Assembly (NCBI GenBank): GCA_033557835.1
Contig: JAWQRO010000066.1
Location: 1-63,490, forward strand
Direction of reading: 5' to 3'
DNA length: 63,490 bases
Source of the DNA: Helochares maculicollis
Taxonomy: Eukaryota > Arthropoda > Insecta > Coleoptera > Hydrophilidae
Part shown: piece by piece, positions 1 through 12,100 of the stretch
Position numbering within the stretch: the first letter of the stretch is position 1
Layout: each line of letters starts with the position of its first letter
Translations under genes and position numbers: made by a program
The notes under the pieces: generated by a model
Database searches by the model: none
What the model was told of the DNA's origin: nothing
The model's input: only the letters and a program-made list of their open reading frames with translations

Positions 1-267
1 CTGTAACTTTTTCTTGTTCCCGAAACTAAAGAGGCCCATGAAAAGACGACACTTAGCTAATATTGACGAGATAAAGATGGCATCGAAGGAGGAGCTGAAC
101 AAGATAAAGGAAAATGATTTTTTTAAGTGCTTCGAAGATTGGAAAAAACGTTGGAACAAGTGTATAATATCTCATGGGGTTACTTCGAAGGGGACAAAAT
201 AGATATTCATGAATAAATAATTTTTGAAAACAACACAAAATTCGCGATACTTTTTGAACACACCTCG
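1..267 (+). mobile_element. Mariner-family DNA transposon, 3' end only (left part cut by window edge)
   Basis: The window opens inside a Tc1/mariner element. The first 216 bases encode the C-terminal part of a mariner transposase, followed by a non-coding tail ending in the terminal inverted repeat (bases about 246-267, reading ttttgaacacacctcg). A TA dinucleotide at 268-269 fits the expected target-site duplication. The partner inverted repeat lies left of the window, so element length cannot be measured. Family assignment rests on the protein motif and the repeat end. Confidence 0.8.
2..216 (+). pseudogene. Mariner transposase C-terminal fragment, frameshifted
   Basis: Reading from base 2 the frame gives the typical mariner C-terminal block: FFLFPKLKRPMK, then an IDEIK segment and KCFEDWKKRWNKCI. 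Family members normally end with a segment like GDYFEGDKI. Here that segment (YFEGDKIDIHE, stop at 214-216) is in another frame, because one base appears to be missing near 178-181; the unshifted frame runs to a stop at 200-202. The residue just before FFLF, where the third catalytic aspartate of the DDD triad normally sits, is Asn (codon at 5-7). Both lesions argue for a dead copy. Confidence 0.75.
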
Positions 268-1582
268 TATGCATTGGAGTGTATGAAAATTATAAAAATT
301 GAAAACTTTGTTTATATTTTTGCATCGCGCGTAGGTTTTTGTTGTTTAGTTAGTAATAATCGTAGATACTTATTTTGAAAATATATATTTACTCGGGAAT
401 ATTGAGTGAAGGCGCTCCTGATTTTTAATTACGATGAAAGTTAATAGCTGTCCAAACGTTTTAAAACCTACAAAGGGAATCCATGAGAAACTCATGGTGA
501 AAAGGTAAAACAGTGTTCGATTTTATAATATGTTAAAGGTATTGAAATATATTAGACTCTAAAATTAAAATTTAAGTTTAAAAACGTAAAGCATTGAAAT
601 TTGTATTTCGCGGTTCTAATATAATTGCAAAGCTGAGACAAAAACTTGAATGGTTTCCATGGTTACAAGTGAAGCGGCCATGTTAGATTTAAGCGACGTA
701 AACTGCCGGGCTACCAATCATTTCCTATCCTGCTCCAAATTTACAGGGTCTCTATCCTTGCTTAAGCAAATCAATTTCGTGCAGCATCGACATATAAATA
801 CGTCATTAATATTACTTCACACATACACGAGTTCTAAACAATAGTCTTCCGAAAAATGTATTCTTTTCACAGAAATAAAAAATACGGCAGCATTATTTTT
901 AATGAAGTATTTTTAAACTTTGTAGTTTTTAAAAATCTAATCAAGTTTATCATAGCCTTCTGGTACTTTCAACTCTATGCAGTTTACATTACTAAAGTAA
1001 TCCCCTAGATTAGATAGCCGCTGTGCAAAACGAGCGACTTGTATATTGTATATTGTGTGTACCAGTGTATATAGACAAGACTTGCAGCTTCTTGCCCCGC
1101 TTGCTTTGATTAGCCCACAGCACAACACATTGGCTGTTACCACTCTAATAAACACTATCTCTTTGCGCTCTCATGTTGGTAGTGCAAAATGACAGCCGCG
1201 TCAAACGTCAAAAGATAAGAAGTAATCAGGTGATTATATGCAACAACTTTTATCGAAAATACAAAAATCCAATTTCCTGCAAGGACTCGAGACCTGTCCA
1301 ACGGCATTAAATGTTATAGTTCATCAAAAGTCGGTAAGTGGAAACGTGCTCGAGTTTCTCTTGAATCGCTATAGTACACGTCAGTTTATTTAGGCTTTTG
1401 ACAATCGTCCTCGACGAGTTTTGTAGATTTTTCCGCCTCTTACAATATTTCCTGTGCATTGGCAGTGCTTATCGAAAATTTCTAGTACTTCTACTTCCAA
1501 AATTCAACTACTCTTAGTTCGCAGCATTTTTCGAAAGCACTTCTAATCTCAATGAAACGACCTTGTGATTTCTAGACAGAAA
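268..1582. other. Intergenic region and RNF185 promoter/5' UTR
   Basis: No protein-coding gene is supported here; the short open frames at 650-844 and 937-1155 show no family motif or codon pattern. The right part should hold the RNF185 promoter. A strong donor-like site (cggtaagtg, GT at 1334-1335) and an acceptor-like site (tttctag, AG at 1574-1575) just before the start codon suggest a 5' UTR intron of about 240 bp. This is inference from splice signals only. Confidence 0.4.
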
Positions 1583-3415
1583 ATGGCTTCAAATAGCAGC
1601 GAAGGTAAAGCAACCAAAGTGAATACCGATGCCAATCAGGCCGGGGGCAGCAATGGGGCTACAGATAGTGACGAAAAAAAAGATGAACGTACATTCGAAT
1701 GCAACATTTGCCTAGATACAGCTAGAGATGCCGTGGTCAGTATGTGCGGCCACTTATTTTGGTAAGTAACTACCTCAAAAAGGAATTAGACCAAGGTTGT
1801 TGCAAACACATTGCTTTCAATTTAGTTTCTTAATTTGCAATCACTAGTAGCATAATATTTTTTTAAATTTCGTTTCTAATAATTGCATTGTAATATATCC
1901 TTCCAATACGTAAATTTGTAAAATACACAAAAAAGGCAGTTTAATAACCAATAAATTATGTGAATCCATTCCTAGAACTTGAGATTAGTTTTATTATCTG
2001 TTTTGAATATACATCTAAAAACTTGTTTGTTTGCATAACCACATATCTTAAAATAGCCATGGTCAAGAATACAGTAAACAATATATTATTCCCTCTTAAA
2101 AATTAAGGAATGGCATTTTAAATAATTCAGGCTTAGCAAGACAATGTCCTATTGTTATGCATTTTATATTACATAAGAACAGTACATATTCCAAGACCGA
2201 GTAATTTTTTTGAGTAATGTGAGTTCAATCAACTCTTCTAGGATTGCCAACAGTAAAATTTAATTCGTGAGATTGCAAAGCTATATGTGTGTAATATCAT
2301 TTGTAATTGGTTTAGTAGGCTCAAAAACAGTCAAAAATAAACTACTTAGTACATGCTATTTCAAGGTTTGCAAGCGCTATTTTCAAAAATGAACCTTAGC
2401 TAAATTTTGCGAACTCCTCAAAGGTCAATTTCAAGGATATCCTCATTATAGCACAAATTTTATTTGTTTGAAAGTCTCATACATGCTTCCTGCTTTCTCT
2501 ACAGTTGCATACAGTATTTTAATATTTTATGTTAATGGAATAAACCATTGAATTGGGATGCTATTAACTTGCATCTTTGAATTAGATTTAAATTGATAGC
2601 CTTACTCTAGAAGATTGACGACTTGCAAGCTAACTTATCGGTAAAATCATTCGGTTTCTATTACTCATAAAAAGGAGAAACCAATTTCGCTCCCACTCTC
2701 GTTTTTCAATTTTTCCCTAATCAATAACTTCTATATTTCTTGAAATTATTTTTGTTGGCTCCTATAGAAACGCAAATTCTTGACTTACACGATGATAAAG
2801 CTATTGAAAAACACAATCAGCCCAACCTTTTGAAGAGATCATGTAATTCACAGAACATTGCAATTTCTAGCTGGCCTTGTTTGCATCAATGGCTAGAAAC
2901 TAGGCCAAATAGGCAAGTATGCCCAGTTTGTAAAGCTGCAATCAATAGGGAAAAAGTAGTACCACTATATGGCAGGGGAGGCACCAATCAACAGGATCCT
3001 AGAGATAAACATCCACCTAGACCAGCTGGACAACGAACGGAACCGGAACCTGGATCTAACTTTCCAGGTAAAGAAATAATAAATACTAAAAATTCTTCTC
3101 GCTTCCATTAACAGCTGTTCAGAGTTGCAAAGAAAATCAATCAATGTAGTAATTTTGCACACTTTTATTTTGTTATTGCTGTTTGTAAGGCCATCTATGG
3201 AAATTTCAGGTTTTGGCTTTGGCGATAACGGCTTTCATATGTCCTTTGGAATAGGTGCATTTCCATTCGGCTTTTTCACATCGACATTCAACTTTGGAGA
3301 ACCCAGACCCAGTGCAGCTCCTCGTGGAACTCAACAACACGTGGAAGAACAGTTCTTATCAAAAGTGTTTCTATGGCTAGCGGTATTATTCGTGGCATGG
3401 CTTATGCTTGCGTAG
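1583..3415 (+). CDS. RNF185: RNF185/RNF5-type ER membrane RING E3 ubiquitin ligase
   Basis: Three exons: 1583-1761, 2871-3067 and 3210-3415, giving 193 residues, close to the usual RNF185 length. Residues 1-37 are a low-complexity Ser/Asp/Lys leader. A C3HC4 RING spans residues 40-80 (CNIC, CGHLFCWPC, CPVC). The first intron splits the cysteine codon in CGHLFC, so the RING is only complete after splicing. A conserved INREKVVPLYGRG block follows, then a Gly/Phe-rich segment and a C-terminal hydrophobic anchor (about 174-193). RNF185/RNF5 ligases sit in the ER membrane (RNF185 also reported at mitochondria) and act in ER-associated degradation. The ATG at 1583 is chosen because it starts the family-like leader; no other ATG precedes it in frame nearby. 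RNF5 is the alternative name; the two paralogs are one gene in most insects. Confidence 0.95.
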
Positions 3416-3484
3416 TAAAAATGGTGTGCTAAAAATCTGTGTCCAATGAAAAAATATCTAACTAAATAATATAAAAATATGCAA

Positions 3485-3490
3485 AATAAA
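3485..3490 (+). other. Poly(A) signal AATAAA, RNF185
   Basis: Canonical hexamer 70 bases after the RNF185 stop codon, followed by a T-rich stretch. Position and sequence fit; use is not demonstrated. Confidence 0.5.
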
Positions 3491-4329
3491 AGTTCTCTTT
3501 GTCTCATTGGTGTAACATAAGGTGAAAGGATTTCTTTTTTGTTCGTTTTCTCTTGCAAATTGTATAATAACGGTTAGTATAAATCTGTTTAGGCAAATCT
3601 TGTGACAGCCATGTGTGTGTAGGGAGTATAAATTTTAAGCGAAAATTTCATTAATTTGGAATTGAGCATCTTGGAAATGTCATCCTTGGAATACGACATG
3701 CTTGAAATTAGGAACTAAGTATCCCTTTCGTGGTATTTTAAATTTGTTCTGCATTTACAAAAATCCTTTTAGCATATTCCATGGGTACATTTGGAATATT
3801 ATATGAAATCAAAAAACTGATGAAGTGTCAAGTTCATGGTGATGAAGACTGACAATTAATTTTGATTTGTAAGCTTTAAGACAATCCCAGATTATTTCTT
3901 GGTAGCTCAATTATTTTTAAACAATTTGGATTAAATGTAAAATAATGCAATGTCAAAATGGGAAATATATCAAAATAAGGTACCTGTGTAACTTGTAAAT
4001 ATTAAGTACACCTCTATGCTTTATTTAGCGAGAAACATTCCTGTTTGTAATTATATATGGTTTTGAATTCTTTTAAAATTGTAGATATTGTTTAATTTAT
4101 ATTTTATGTATGTATTGGTTATTAAGATGCTGTATCTATATTTTTTCTGCTTTATTTTGTGTTGCAGTATGCTTTGTTCTTCTCTAATCCTCAGTTCTGT
4201 AGCCCATATTTTTTATGTTTCTATTCATCTATTAATAAATGATCTATTTGAATATTGTATATAAACATGGAATTAGTTTTAAGGAATAAAAGTCAAGATG
4301 AAAATAAAATTGGTCTTATTGTTCACAAC

Positions 4330-4335
4330 TTTATT
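4330..4335 (-). other. Poly(A) signal (minus strand AATAAA), SELENOM-like gene
   Basis: TTTATT on the plus strand reads AATAAA on the minus strand, about 210 bases downstream of the SELENOM-like stop codon. Position fits; use is inferred. Confidence 0.4.
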
Positions 4336-4544
4336 AATTCCATAATTCTATCTTCTGTATAAAACGTATACATAACAATCAATACTGACAACAGTGATAG
4401 GTGCTGCTTATAAAACAAGTGTAAATGAAAAAAATACATACACTGAGACTAGAAAAATCAGTGCTCACCCCTAAAAAAAATGTATAATTTTGAGCATCAA
4501 GTAAAGGTAAGGAACGTATTACGGGATTGGAATTAATGCAAAGC

Positions 4545-6041
4545 TTACAACTCGGATTTTTCAGCTTCCAATTGTGACTTAAGTTTAAAACCTTTCTTGA
4601 GCAAGAGATCATTGCATTGTTGTCGATTTAGCTCGCTTAGAGGAATGGTCTCGAGTTCGTCATCAGCGCTGTTGAGGAATATCAATTCCGGTTTATGTCC
4701 GTGAATTTTGATGAATTCAGTGTTTTCATAGGTGGGCAGGTCATCATAGATGAATGACTTTACTTCTTTAAGGCGATTTAATGAACATCCTGGACAACTC
4801 TACAAAAATGTAAACACTAATAAATGGAATTAGCTTTCACTAAAAAAGTTCCGCACTAAACCGATATTATTAATTAGTACTTATATATGAAATAAATATA
4901 TTTTAAGCAATTTTTCTGCAACTTGGGCACTAATTAATCAAATAATTTATTTTCTAAACTTAGAATTTCACAAGTGGAGGGTGGCGGTGGTATTATAATT
5001 TAAATAATTTTATAACTCTGTGCTCAAGATATTTCATTTATTTAAAAGATGCTATTCATTTTGCCTAAAATATATTTTTCATTACATATTCACTATTGAC
5101 CCCTAAAGTTAAGTGAGCCTAATGACAAAACGGCAAAATTTGGTCTGCACTCGCAACTATAATTAATTGCTGTTTAGAGTGCAAGCCGGAAGATTAAAAT
5201 GTCACAATTAATTACTGAGAATCTTTTATGATAACATTTTTTCCCACACCTTAACGAGTTGAGGTACAAAATTTAGCTCCGCCACAATCTTGTTACTTCA
5301 AACTATCATTTATTTCGATCCCTTAATACCCTCTTATGAGCAACAACTTCAGCAACTTGAAGCAAAAAGATCATCAATAAATTTTTGAGTAAAAGAGACA
5401 TCATATCCTGTTACGAATGCATGCAAGATTTGGTCAGTAAATTTAAAAATCCTTATACTACTGCATAAGATACACAAGCAAGTGGAATGAAAGATAATAT
5501 CTTTGCCTTGCAAATAGGAAATTATATATTTTCGAGTTGGCTTATTTGCAAATTCAATGAGTTAAGTTGCCCTTATATTTAATGAGCTAAAGACCACTTT
5601 TATGACAAAACCATCTAATTCAAACATAGGAGCTAATCCAATAAACTCTACATTTTGAAATCAAGTTTAAACCACTCCTTGAGAACATTTTATTATCTTA
5701 TCTAATAGATGTTCGCAGTTACGTGGCTTTTTTCTTGAATCTATTAAAATACACATTAACATTTACATATTTTCATCAATTATTCAGCCTACAAGATGAG
5801 ATATATAACTACCAAAAGAAATAAAGAGTGATTTATCTCACTTTTGATAAAAAAAAACAAGGACACCGGTAGGAAGTGCTATGTCCGTAAACAGTAAATC
5901 CACATAAATTCAGTGAAATTGAATACACACCTTAACAATAGCCCTAACTATAGTTTTATCGTGGACTTCTTCCTCTTCCGACAATGAAATTTGAGGCACA
6001 ATGGTCAAAACCAGGCAAAAAAGTGCAAAACTTAGATTCAT
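4545..6041 (-). CDS. SELENOM: Selenoprotein M-like ER thioredoxin-fold protein, cysteine form
   Basis: Two minus-strand exons, 5931-6041 and 4545-4799, joined in phase 0 across a 1131-bp intron, encode 121 residues. Residues 1-21 form a signal peptide (MNLSFALFCLVLTIV...). The redox motif is CPGC at residues 39-42, followed directly by SLNRLKEVK, the hallmark of the SELENOM/SELENOF family. Vertebrate SELENOM has CGGU at this site; here the second position is Cys (codon TGT), so no recoding is needed. The chain ends in KSEL, a plausible KDEL-type ER retrieval signal. Family role: ER thiol redox control and protein folding. Both the fold and CXXC are intact, so a functional cysteine homolog is likely. 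It is divergent from DNAI4 and convergent with RNF185. Confidence 0.9.
4800..5930 (-). other. Intron of the SELENOM-like gene
   Basis: A single intron bounded on the minus strand by a gtgtgt donor (at 5930) and a tttttgtag acceptor (at 4800). It is AT-rich and I see no nested gene, repeat or mobile element in it. Confidence 0.8.
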
Positions 6042-6682
6042 TTTTGGAATCCCGAAGATGTAACTTTGACAGCAATGGCAATATGTGATTGAAATAGTGA
6101 AACAGTTGTGAAAGTAGCTACTTATTCACAACTTGCGCGAATTTCGTCCAATTGGTGCGGCAATGCGCTGGTTGTATGTATCAAGCCTGAAAACAACTTG
6201 TTTGTGTTTACAACTCTTAAATTTAATCAATTAGTTGTAAAATAATTCAAGATATTTTTATTTAAAATACCTAAGTTCTTCACTGAATTTATTCCAAATG
6301 CTATATTTTCACATTAGTTTGAAACTAACCAATCAAATGACTAACCGCGGCCATTGCATTTCGACCAATAAGAAACAAGTATTCATTGCAAACCGCTCCA
6401 GTTAAATGTTATAAGCACAAAATTCAATACATTTTTGTGAATATGAATTGTATATCTAGGAATATACTCGTAAAGTAAAACAACGTACAAATTTCCTTTT
6501 GTTTTTCATGTTAGAACTGATATTAAATATCAATATGACATCAAAAAGAAGCTAGGGATAAGATATTACGCGAGCGCGCATTCAAAATCGACCAAACAAG
6601 CGTGAGGCCTGTGAATCCGGAACCAGACCATTGCTTTAAAACAATACAAAAATAGTTTATTTTATTACACCATCAATTTAAA
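6042..6682. promoter_or_regulatory. Shared divergent promoter interval, SELENOM-like (-) and DNAI4 (+)
   Basis: The start codons of two divergent genes are 641 bases apart, so both promoters and 5' UTRs must lie here unless unseen upstream exons exist. No clear TATA box or DNAI4-specific RFX-type motif could be assigned by eye. Confidence 0.5.
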
Positions 6683-8481
6683 ATGATGACCCTGAAAAAA
6701 ATGCCCAGATCCATTCAATTGATCATGGAAGAGACAGACACCTTTTATATTTTGGACTTGCCAAGCAAGGTGGTCGATTTGGAAACACCTGAAGGTATGT
6801 GCCAGCAGTAATTCTAACACAATGCTTACTTTATGTACGTTCCGTATTAGGAGTTGAAGTAGACGTAGAAAACGCCAGGTACGAATTCCTCAGCCTAGGT
6901 AAAGACCAAAACCGCAAGCAGAATGATCAAGAAGTTCAAACATTTTCCAACATTGTTATTACAAGAAAAGTCCAAAAACACGACATTAAAATACGAGACA
7001 GTCACGCCTTCGCCTCCACCTGGGATATGTACGACACGCACAATGGAATATCAAATGAATACCTAAACCAAATACTCGTTACGGACGATGAGGTCCAATT
7101 ATACCTCCCAAAAAAAGTCAAGCGCTACAACAGCATCGAAGAACAAGAAATTGATATGAGAGCCTTAATCAACAACAGTAACTTTTTGCATGCGGTCGAT
7201 ATAATTGAAAGATTGCTAGCCAACAACAATTTCAACGAGCAACAGAAGAAGTTCCGAGGCCTTTTAGATCAAGATCCATTCAGGGAAAATATTGCGTTTA
7301 CATACCACCTCAGGCTGCTCTGGACTTTTGCCAATCAAAAAACTAAAGGCAAAAGCGTGTCTTGCTTCAAATGGAACCCGAGAAATAAAGATATACTATC
7401 CGTTGGCTACGGTAAATTTTATTACTCTGAACACACAGATGGAATGGTTATGATATGGAACATCAAGAATCCAATCCAACCAGAAAGGTCGTACAAATTT
7501 GAAACCCCTGTAACATCCCTAGAATTCTCAAAACAAAACCCGCATTTGCTCATGGTGGGTTTTTATAACGGCCACATCAAAGTAATTGATATCAGCTCGA
7601 GGTACTTGAGAATCATTGCCCAAACCACCAGGGACACATCACCATGCTTCGAAGCCATTTGGCAAGTCAACGTTGAAAATGATGAGTCTGATCGTGAATT
7701 TATAATATCAACTAGTAGAGATGGCAGGGTCTGCAAAACCGGTCCTGTGGGGCCAAATCCAATTACCACAACCCAAATAATGAGAGTGAGTAAAGTGGAA
7801 GGTAACATGAAAGGTCTAAAGAATCCAAAAAAGTTTCCCGATCCTGAAGTCAGGGTGACTAGAAGCCAATCAGCTTTGAGAAGCTGCAGCCATCCGGAAG
7901 ACGATAGTATTTATTTTGTGGCTACAGGAGAAGGATCTGTGCATAAATTTTCAAAATACAGCTATCACCACGAAATCAGTGCTTTTTCAGCTCATGACGG
8001 CCCTATTCACCAAATGAAGTTTTCACCGTTCTGCAAGAAGCTCCTCATGACTTGTGGGGATGATTGGAACATTCGAATTTGGAGCGAAGGTATTGATGAG
8101 CCTATTTTGGAATTGAGAGAGGAGTTTGATTCGATTGATGGGGCTGATTGGTCTCCTACTCATTCCACGATTATTGCCAGTGTAAGTGGATTGAACATAA
8201 TGTTGTGGGATCTTCAACGCAAGGCGTTTACTTACCAATCCTGTACGAAATCTCCTAGTAATTGTAGAAACACCAGCGTGGAGTTCACTGAGGATGGTCG
8301 TTGCCTTGTTGTTGGGGATGTGGATGGGAATGTTCATGTGTTTTGCTTGGAAGATATGCCTTTTCCTCCATTTTTCCAAGAAAATCTTTTGATTAGGTGT
8401 TTGCAAAAGTATTTGGTAGCCAAACCTGACAATGTAAAAAAGATATTCAGGAGAGGTTCTTCATATTTTAATAAAAGATAA
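6683..8481 (+). CDS. DNAI4: Axonemal dynein intermediate chain 4 (WDR78-like), WD-repeat protein
   Basis: Two exons, 6683-6794 and 6851-8481, give 580 residues. The 56-bp intron (gtatgt...tattag) has no stop in the downstream frame, so a simple open frame wrongly starts inside it at 6799; the spliced reading joins ETPEG to VEVDVEN. The N-terminal part has ETDTFYILDLPS and STWDMYD (near residue 93), both matching the DNAI4 conserved region. WD repeats run from about 200 to 530: FKWNPRNKDILSVGYG, IWNIKNPIQPERSY, CGDDWNIRIW (near 439) and VVGDVDGNVHVF. DNAI4 is a subunit of ciliary inner-arm dynein f/I1, so expression is expected only in ciliated or flagellated cells (sperm, chordotonal neurons). 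Vertebrate DNAI4 is longer at the N-terminus; upstream exons may be missing or truly absent. DNAI1, DNAI2 and DNAI3 fit less well. Confidence 0.85.
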
Positions 8482-9102
8482 ATATCCCAGAGATCTTTTA
8501 TATTTTAATAAAAGATCCGTTTGTTTAATTTAATAAAATTGATCTAATGGACTCAGAAAGAAGCAATAATAAGTGCTATCGAACCTATTGCGTTAAAGTT
8601 AATTATTAGTCTTTTAGCTGCCATGAAAAGAGTGTGATTTCGCTATAAGATGAATTTTGAGAAAGCCCAACTAGATCGAGTTGTTATCTAGTTTTTAACA
8701 TTATAAATATTTGCTTTTAAATAATAAAAAGAAGGTTTAGACTTCAATAACAGTTAAAAATAGCTTGATAATTAAGTTATCGCATTAATTACAGACTGTG
8801 GAGGTCACGCGTATCACATTAAACGAAAATAGGAAAATTCAAACAGAACGCAAAGTTAGGGATTTTGCTCTTCCTATATATTGATATCATACTGCATTAA
8901 CATAACCTTAAAATCAACAAATTGTTTTTCCAAGAAAATACACAATACACAGCTGTTAGATTGAATGTGACTGGTGGGATTTTTCTTGCTTTGTTCGACC
9001 ATTTATACATCATATTTATGTAGAAAAATAATGTGAAAAAAAAGTTGAAACTTGTTCAACTATATTTCTTTATTCTAAAATTTACAAATATTCCTTCTCG
9101 TC
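8482..9102. other. Intergenic region, DNAI4 3' UTR and Iml1 promoter
   Basis: Two plus-strand AATAAA hexamers (8517-8522 and 8532-8537) lie within 60 bases of the DNAI4 stop, and one more overlaps the last codons (8470-8475), suggesting a very short 3' UTR. The remainder should contain the Iml1 promoter; no clear core element was seen. Confidence 0.45.
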
Positions 9103-12100
9103 ATGTCTGTGAAATTATTTAGATTGATAGTGCACCAAAAGAACTTTAGTGGTAAGTAGAATTTGTCATTAGTTCGGCTACTTAAATATACTTCGAGTGC
9201 CCAGTAGTTAATAGTACTGAATTATCTAATGGCAAACATGAATTCAAATTGTAATATAACATTATAATCTTATAGAGGAAGATTTGTTGATCAACCCCAA
9301 AGATTATCCTGACGCAAAAGAGGGTGATATTGTAGAAATTTACCATCCAAATGAAGATGAGAATCCCCGACTATTGCTGCAAATTAAGGCATTTCGAGAT
9401 GACATGCAGACTAAAGGTAATGAATTTCTTTTATTACAGAACAACTATGATGGATAATTAATGTCCATGCGTATACGGTGTAAATATAATAGAATATGAG
9501 TGGCTTTGATATTGTTTTGAGTAAAATTGGAACTTTATTTATTCATTCATTTGATACAACGTATTTTTTAGATTTATATGTATTTAAGCAAACATTCTAA
9601 TTATCTTCTCAAACTGAGATGCTACTACTGGCCACATTACTTCATAAACAAACAGTTTAATGACATGCGAAATCAGAATGAACGGCTGGTCATTACGTTA
9701 CATTTCAAAAATTGCTAATTAAGTATGTGGATTTAGTTCTCATGTAGCAAAACACTTGATACTAATGTGGAGGTGGATAAAAATAATGAGCTATTCCAAG
9801 GGACTATTGGTAGGGCCTTTCTTTATTGATAAAAATATTATGTAAATCGTAATCACTGTAGAAACAATTGGTCATAATTTTGCAATATTCAAGCTTAAGT
9901 ATGCTGATTCTGTAAATTAAATATCAGTCAACTTACATTTAGTAATTTTTGTAATTTTAAAAAATGTGAAGCAAAAGAGGCAGTTTCATTATCCATTAAC
10001 TTAAATTATACATGATATTTGTGGAACTGTTATGACACATCCATGCAAATAAATATTAATCGAATCGACCGAAGTTTGGTGAGTAGTTGCATGGGAAAAA
10101 CGTGTTTGCCAATTAAAAGCCTCATTTATTTCCTTGGCTGTTTTTGTAGTGTACGATGGTGCTTCATTACAAGCCAGTATCACTCTATTTTTGCTTTTAT
10201 GTATTCCAGTTGATTTTTATTGAATGCTCAGATCAAATCCCCCATTTGTTGCCGTAATATTTAACCAATTCGCTATGCCTTTTAAACCATTTAAAAACCT
10301 CAATTTATTAAGAGCAAGTTCACTCTAGCATCGATAAGCATTCATTCTGATTCAGACATTGCTTTTTACAAATGGTAGAGGTATAGTAGGATTAATATAA
10401 ATATAGAAGGGCACCAATGAGGTGGTTTGATAGAACATTGATAATTAGAGCCATCTATCATCAAATTTCAGATTCATATTTACTGACCTTGTAAATGAAT
10501 AATAGTTCTACATAGAAAATATAGAATTGATCATAGTATGAAAATTGGTGTTCTAATAGTTGATAGAAATTCAGACCATACCATTCAGTATATAGAGTGA
10601 TTTTGCAGCGATTTAGAAAAAATATTCAGATTAAAGTTCTGATATAGAGAGAAATATTACTTATATAATCTTTAATGTCATATGTTTTAAGTTTGCTTAA
10701 ATATTAATCTGTGCAAAGGAAGAAATAAATAAAGAACATCGAATTCTCCTTACGTAGCAAGTATATTAGTATTGATAACAACAATAAGACATAATGTATT
10801 ATAAAATTTTGTAGGCTCTTCCATTTTACTTAATAGACTTATACGTAAGACTTTAATTTGTAGAATGGAAATCAATTTTGGTTTCAGATACCATCAGCGT
10901 CGAACAAAGTATTGCGCAAGCATTTGGCCTCCGCAATTACAAGGATGTCAGTTTGCGAATTGTCAATCCTGTGGACGTTGCGTTGGACTCCATAGAACTA
11001 ACATTCAAAGATCAATATATGGGACGTTCTGAAATGTGGCGGTTAAAAAACAAGCTGGTAATTAAATATAATAAAGTTTTCTTCACAGCTGAAATACTGA
11101 AATTGAACAATAGGCTTGCGTAATAAAATAAGTGAAATGATTCATTATATTTCAGTAACATTGTGTGATATTTAATTTCTAACACAGTTGTTCTAAAATT
11201 TCAGACCAACACCTGTGTCTACATGAACAAAAAAATCGAATTTTGTGGGGGCACGATTCGGTGCCAAGTATATGAAATGTGGTCGATGGGTGATCGGGTA
11301 GCTTGCGGTGTCATCACGGAAGACACGAAAGTCGTCTTTCGATCCTCGACTTCGATGGTCTACCTCTTCTTGCAAATGTCGTCGGAAATGTGGGACTTTG
11401 ATACTTACGGCGATTTGTATTTTGAAAAAGCAGTAAATGGCTTTCTTTCTGACCTCTTTATCAAATGGAAGAAAAACGGGTCTAACCATGAAGTAACCAT
11501 AGTTCTTTTTTCCAGGACTTTTTACTGTGCTAATAGCTTGGAAGAATTTCCTGAGTATATGAGAGAGTGCTTACAAAAAGACTATAAGGGCCGGTATTAC
11601 GAGGATTTTTATCGTGTAGCGGTACAGAACGAACGTTACGATGATTGGAGTGGAATTTTAGCACAGCTACGACGAGTTTTTTCTGAATACTTAAAAATCG
11701 TTCTTGAGTATCACTCCAGACCAGGCGTTACTATTCCTCAAGCCACGAACAGCACAGCAGCTCAAGGAAACTTTTTGGAAGTGCTCAATATGTCATTGAA
11801 TGTTTTTGAAAAGCACTACTTGGATAGAAGTTTCGATAGAACTGGGCAATTGAGTGTTGTACTGACGCCTGGTGTGGGTGTTTTTGAAGTAGACCGCGAA
11901 TTGACCAACATAACGAAGCAGAGGATTATTGATAATGGGGTTGGCAGTGATTTAGTTTGCGTGGGGGAGCAGCCTTTGCATGCGGTTCCTCTTCTTAAGT
12001 TTCATAATAAAGATAGTCATTTAAATGTACCGGACGATTATTCAATGCCACATTGGATTAATTTATCATTTTATTCCACTAATAAGAAAATTGCCTATTC

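Larger units (their letters stand above)
3416..4544. other. Convergent 3' UTR interval between RNF185 and the SELENOM-like gene
   Basis: No coding region is supported. The interval holds the 3' UTRs of two tail-to-tail genes. An AATAAA on the plus strand at 3485-3490 fits RNF185. A TTTATT at 4330-4335 (AATAAA on the minus strand) fits the SELENOM-like gene, about 210 bases past its stop. A further plus-strand AATAAA near 4284 would extend an RNF185 transcript into the neighbour's 3' UTR. Confidence 0.5.

Noticed and set aside
8023..8406. 127-codon minus-strand frame
   Set aside because: Shadow of the DNAI4 coding exon.
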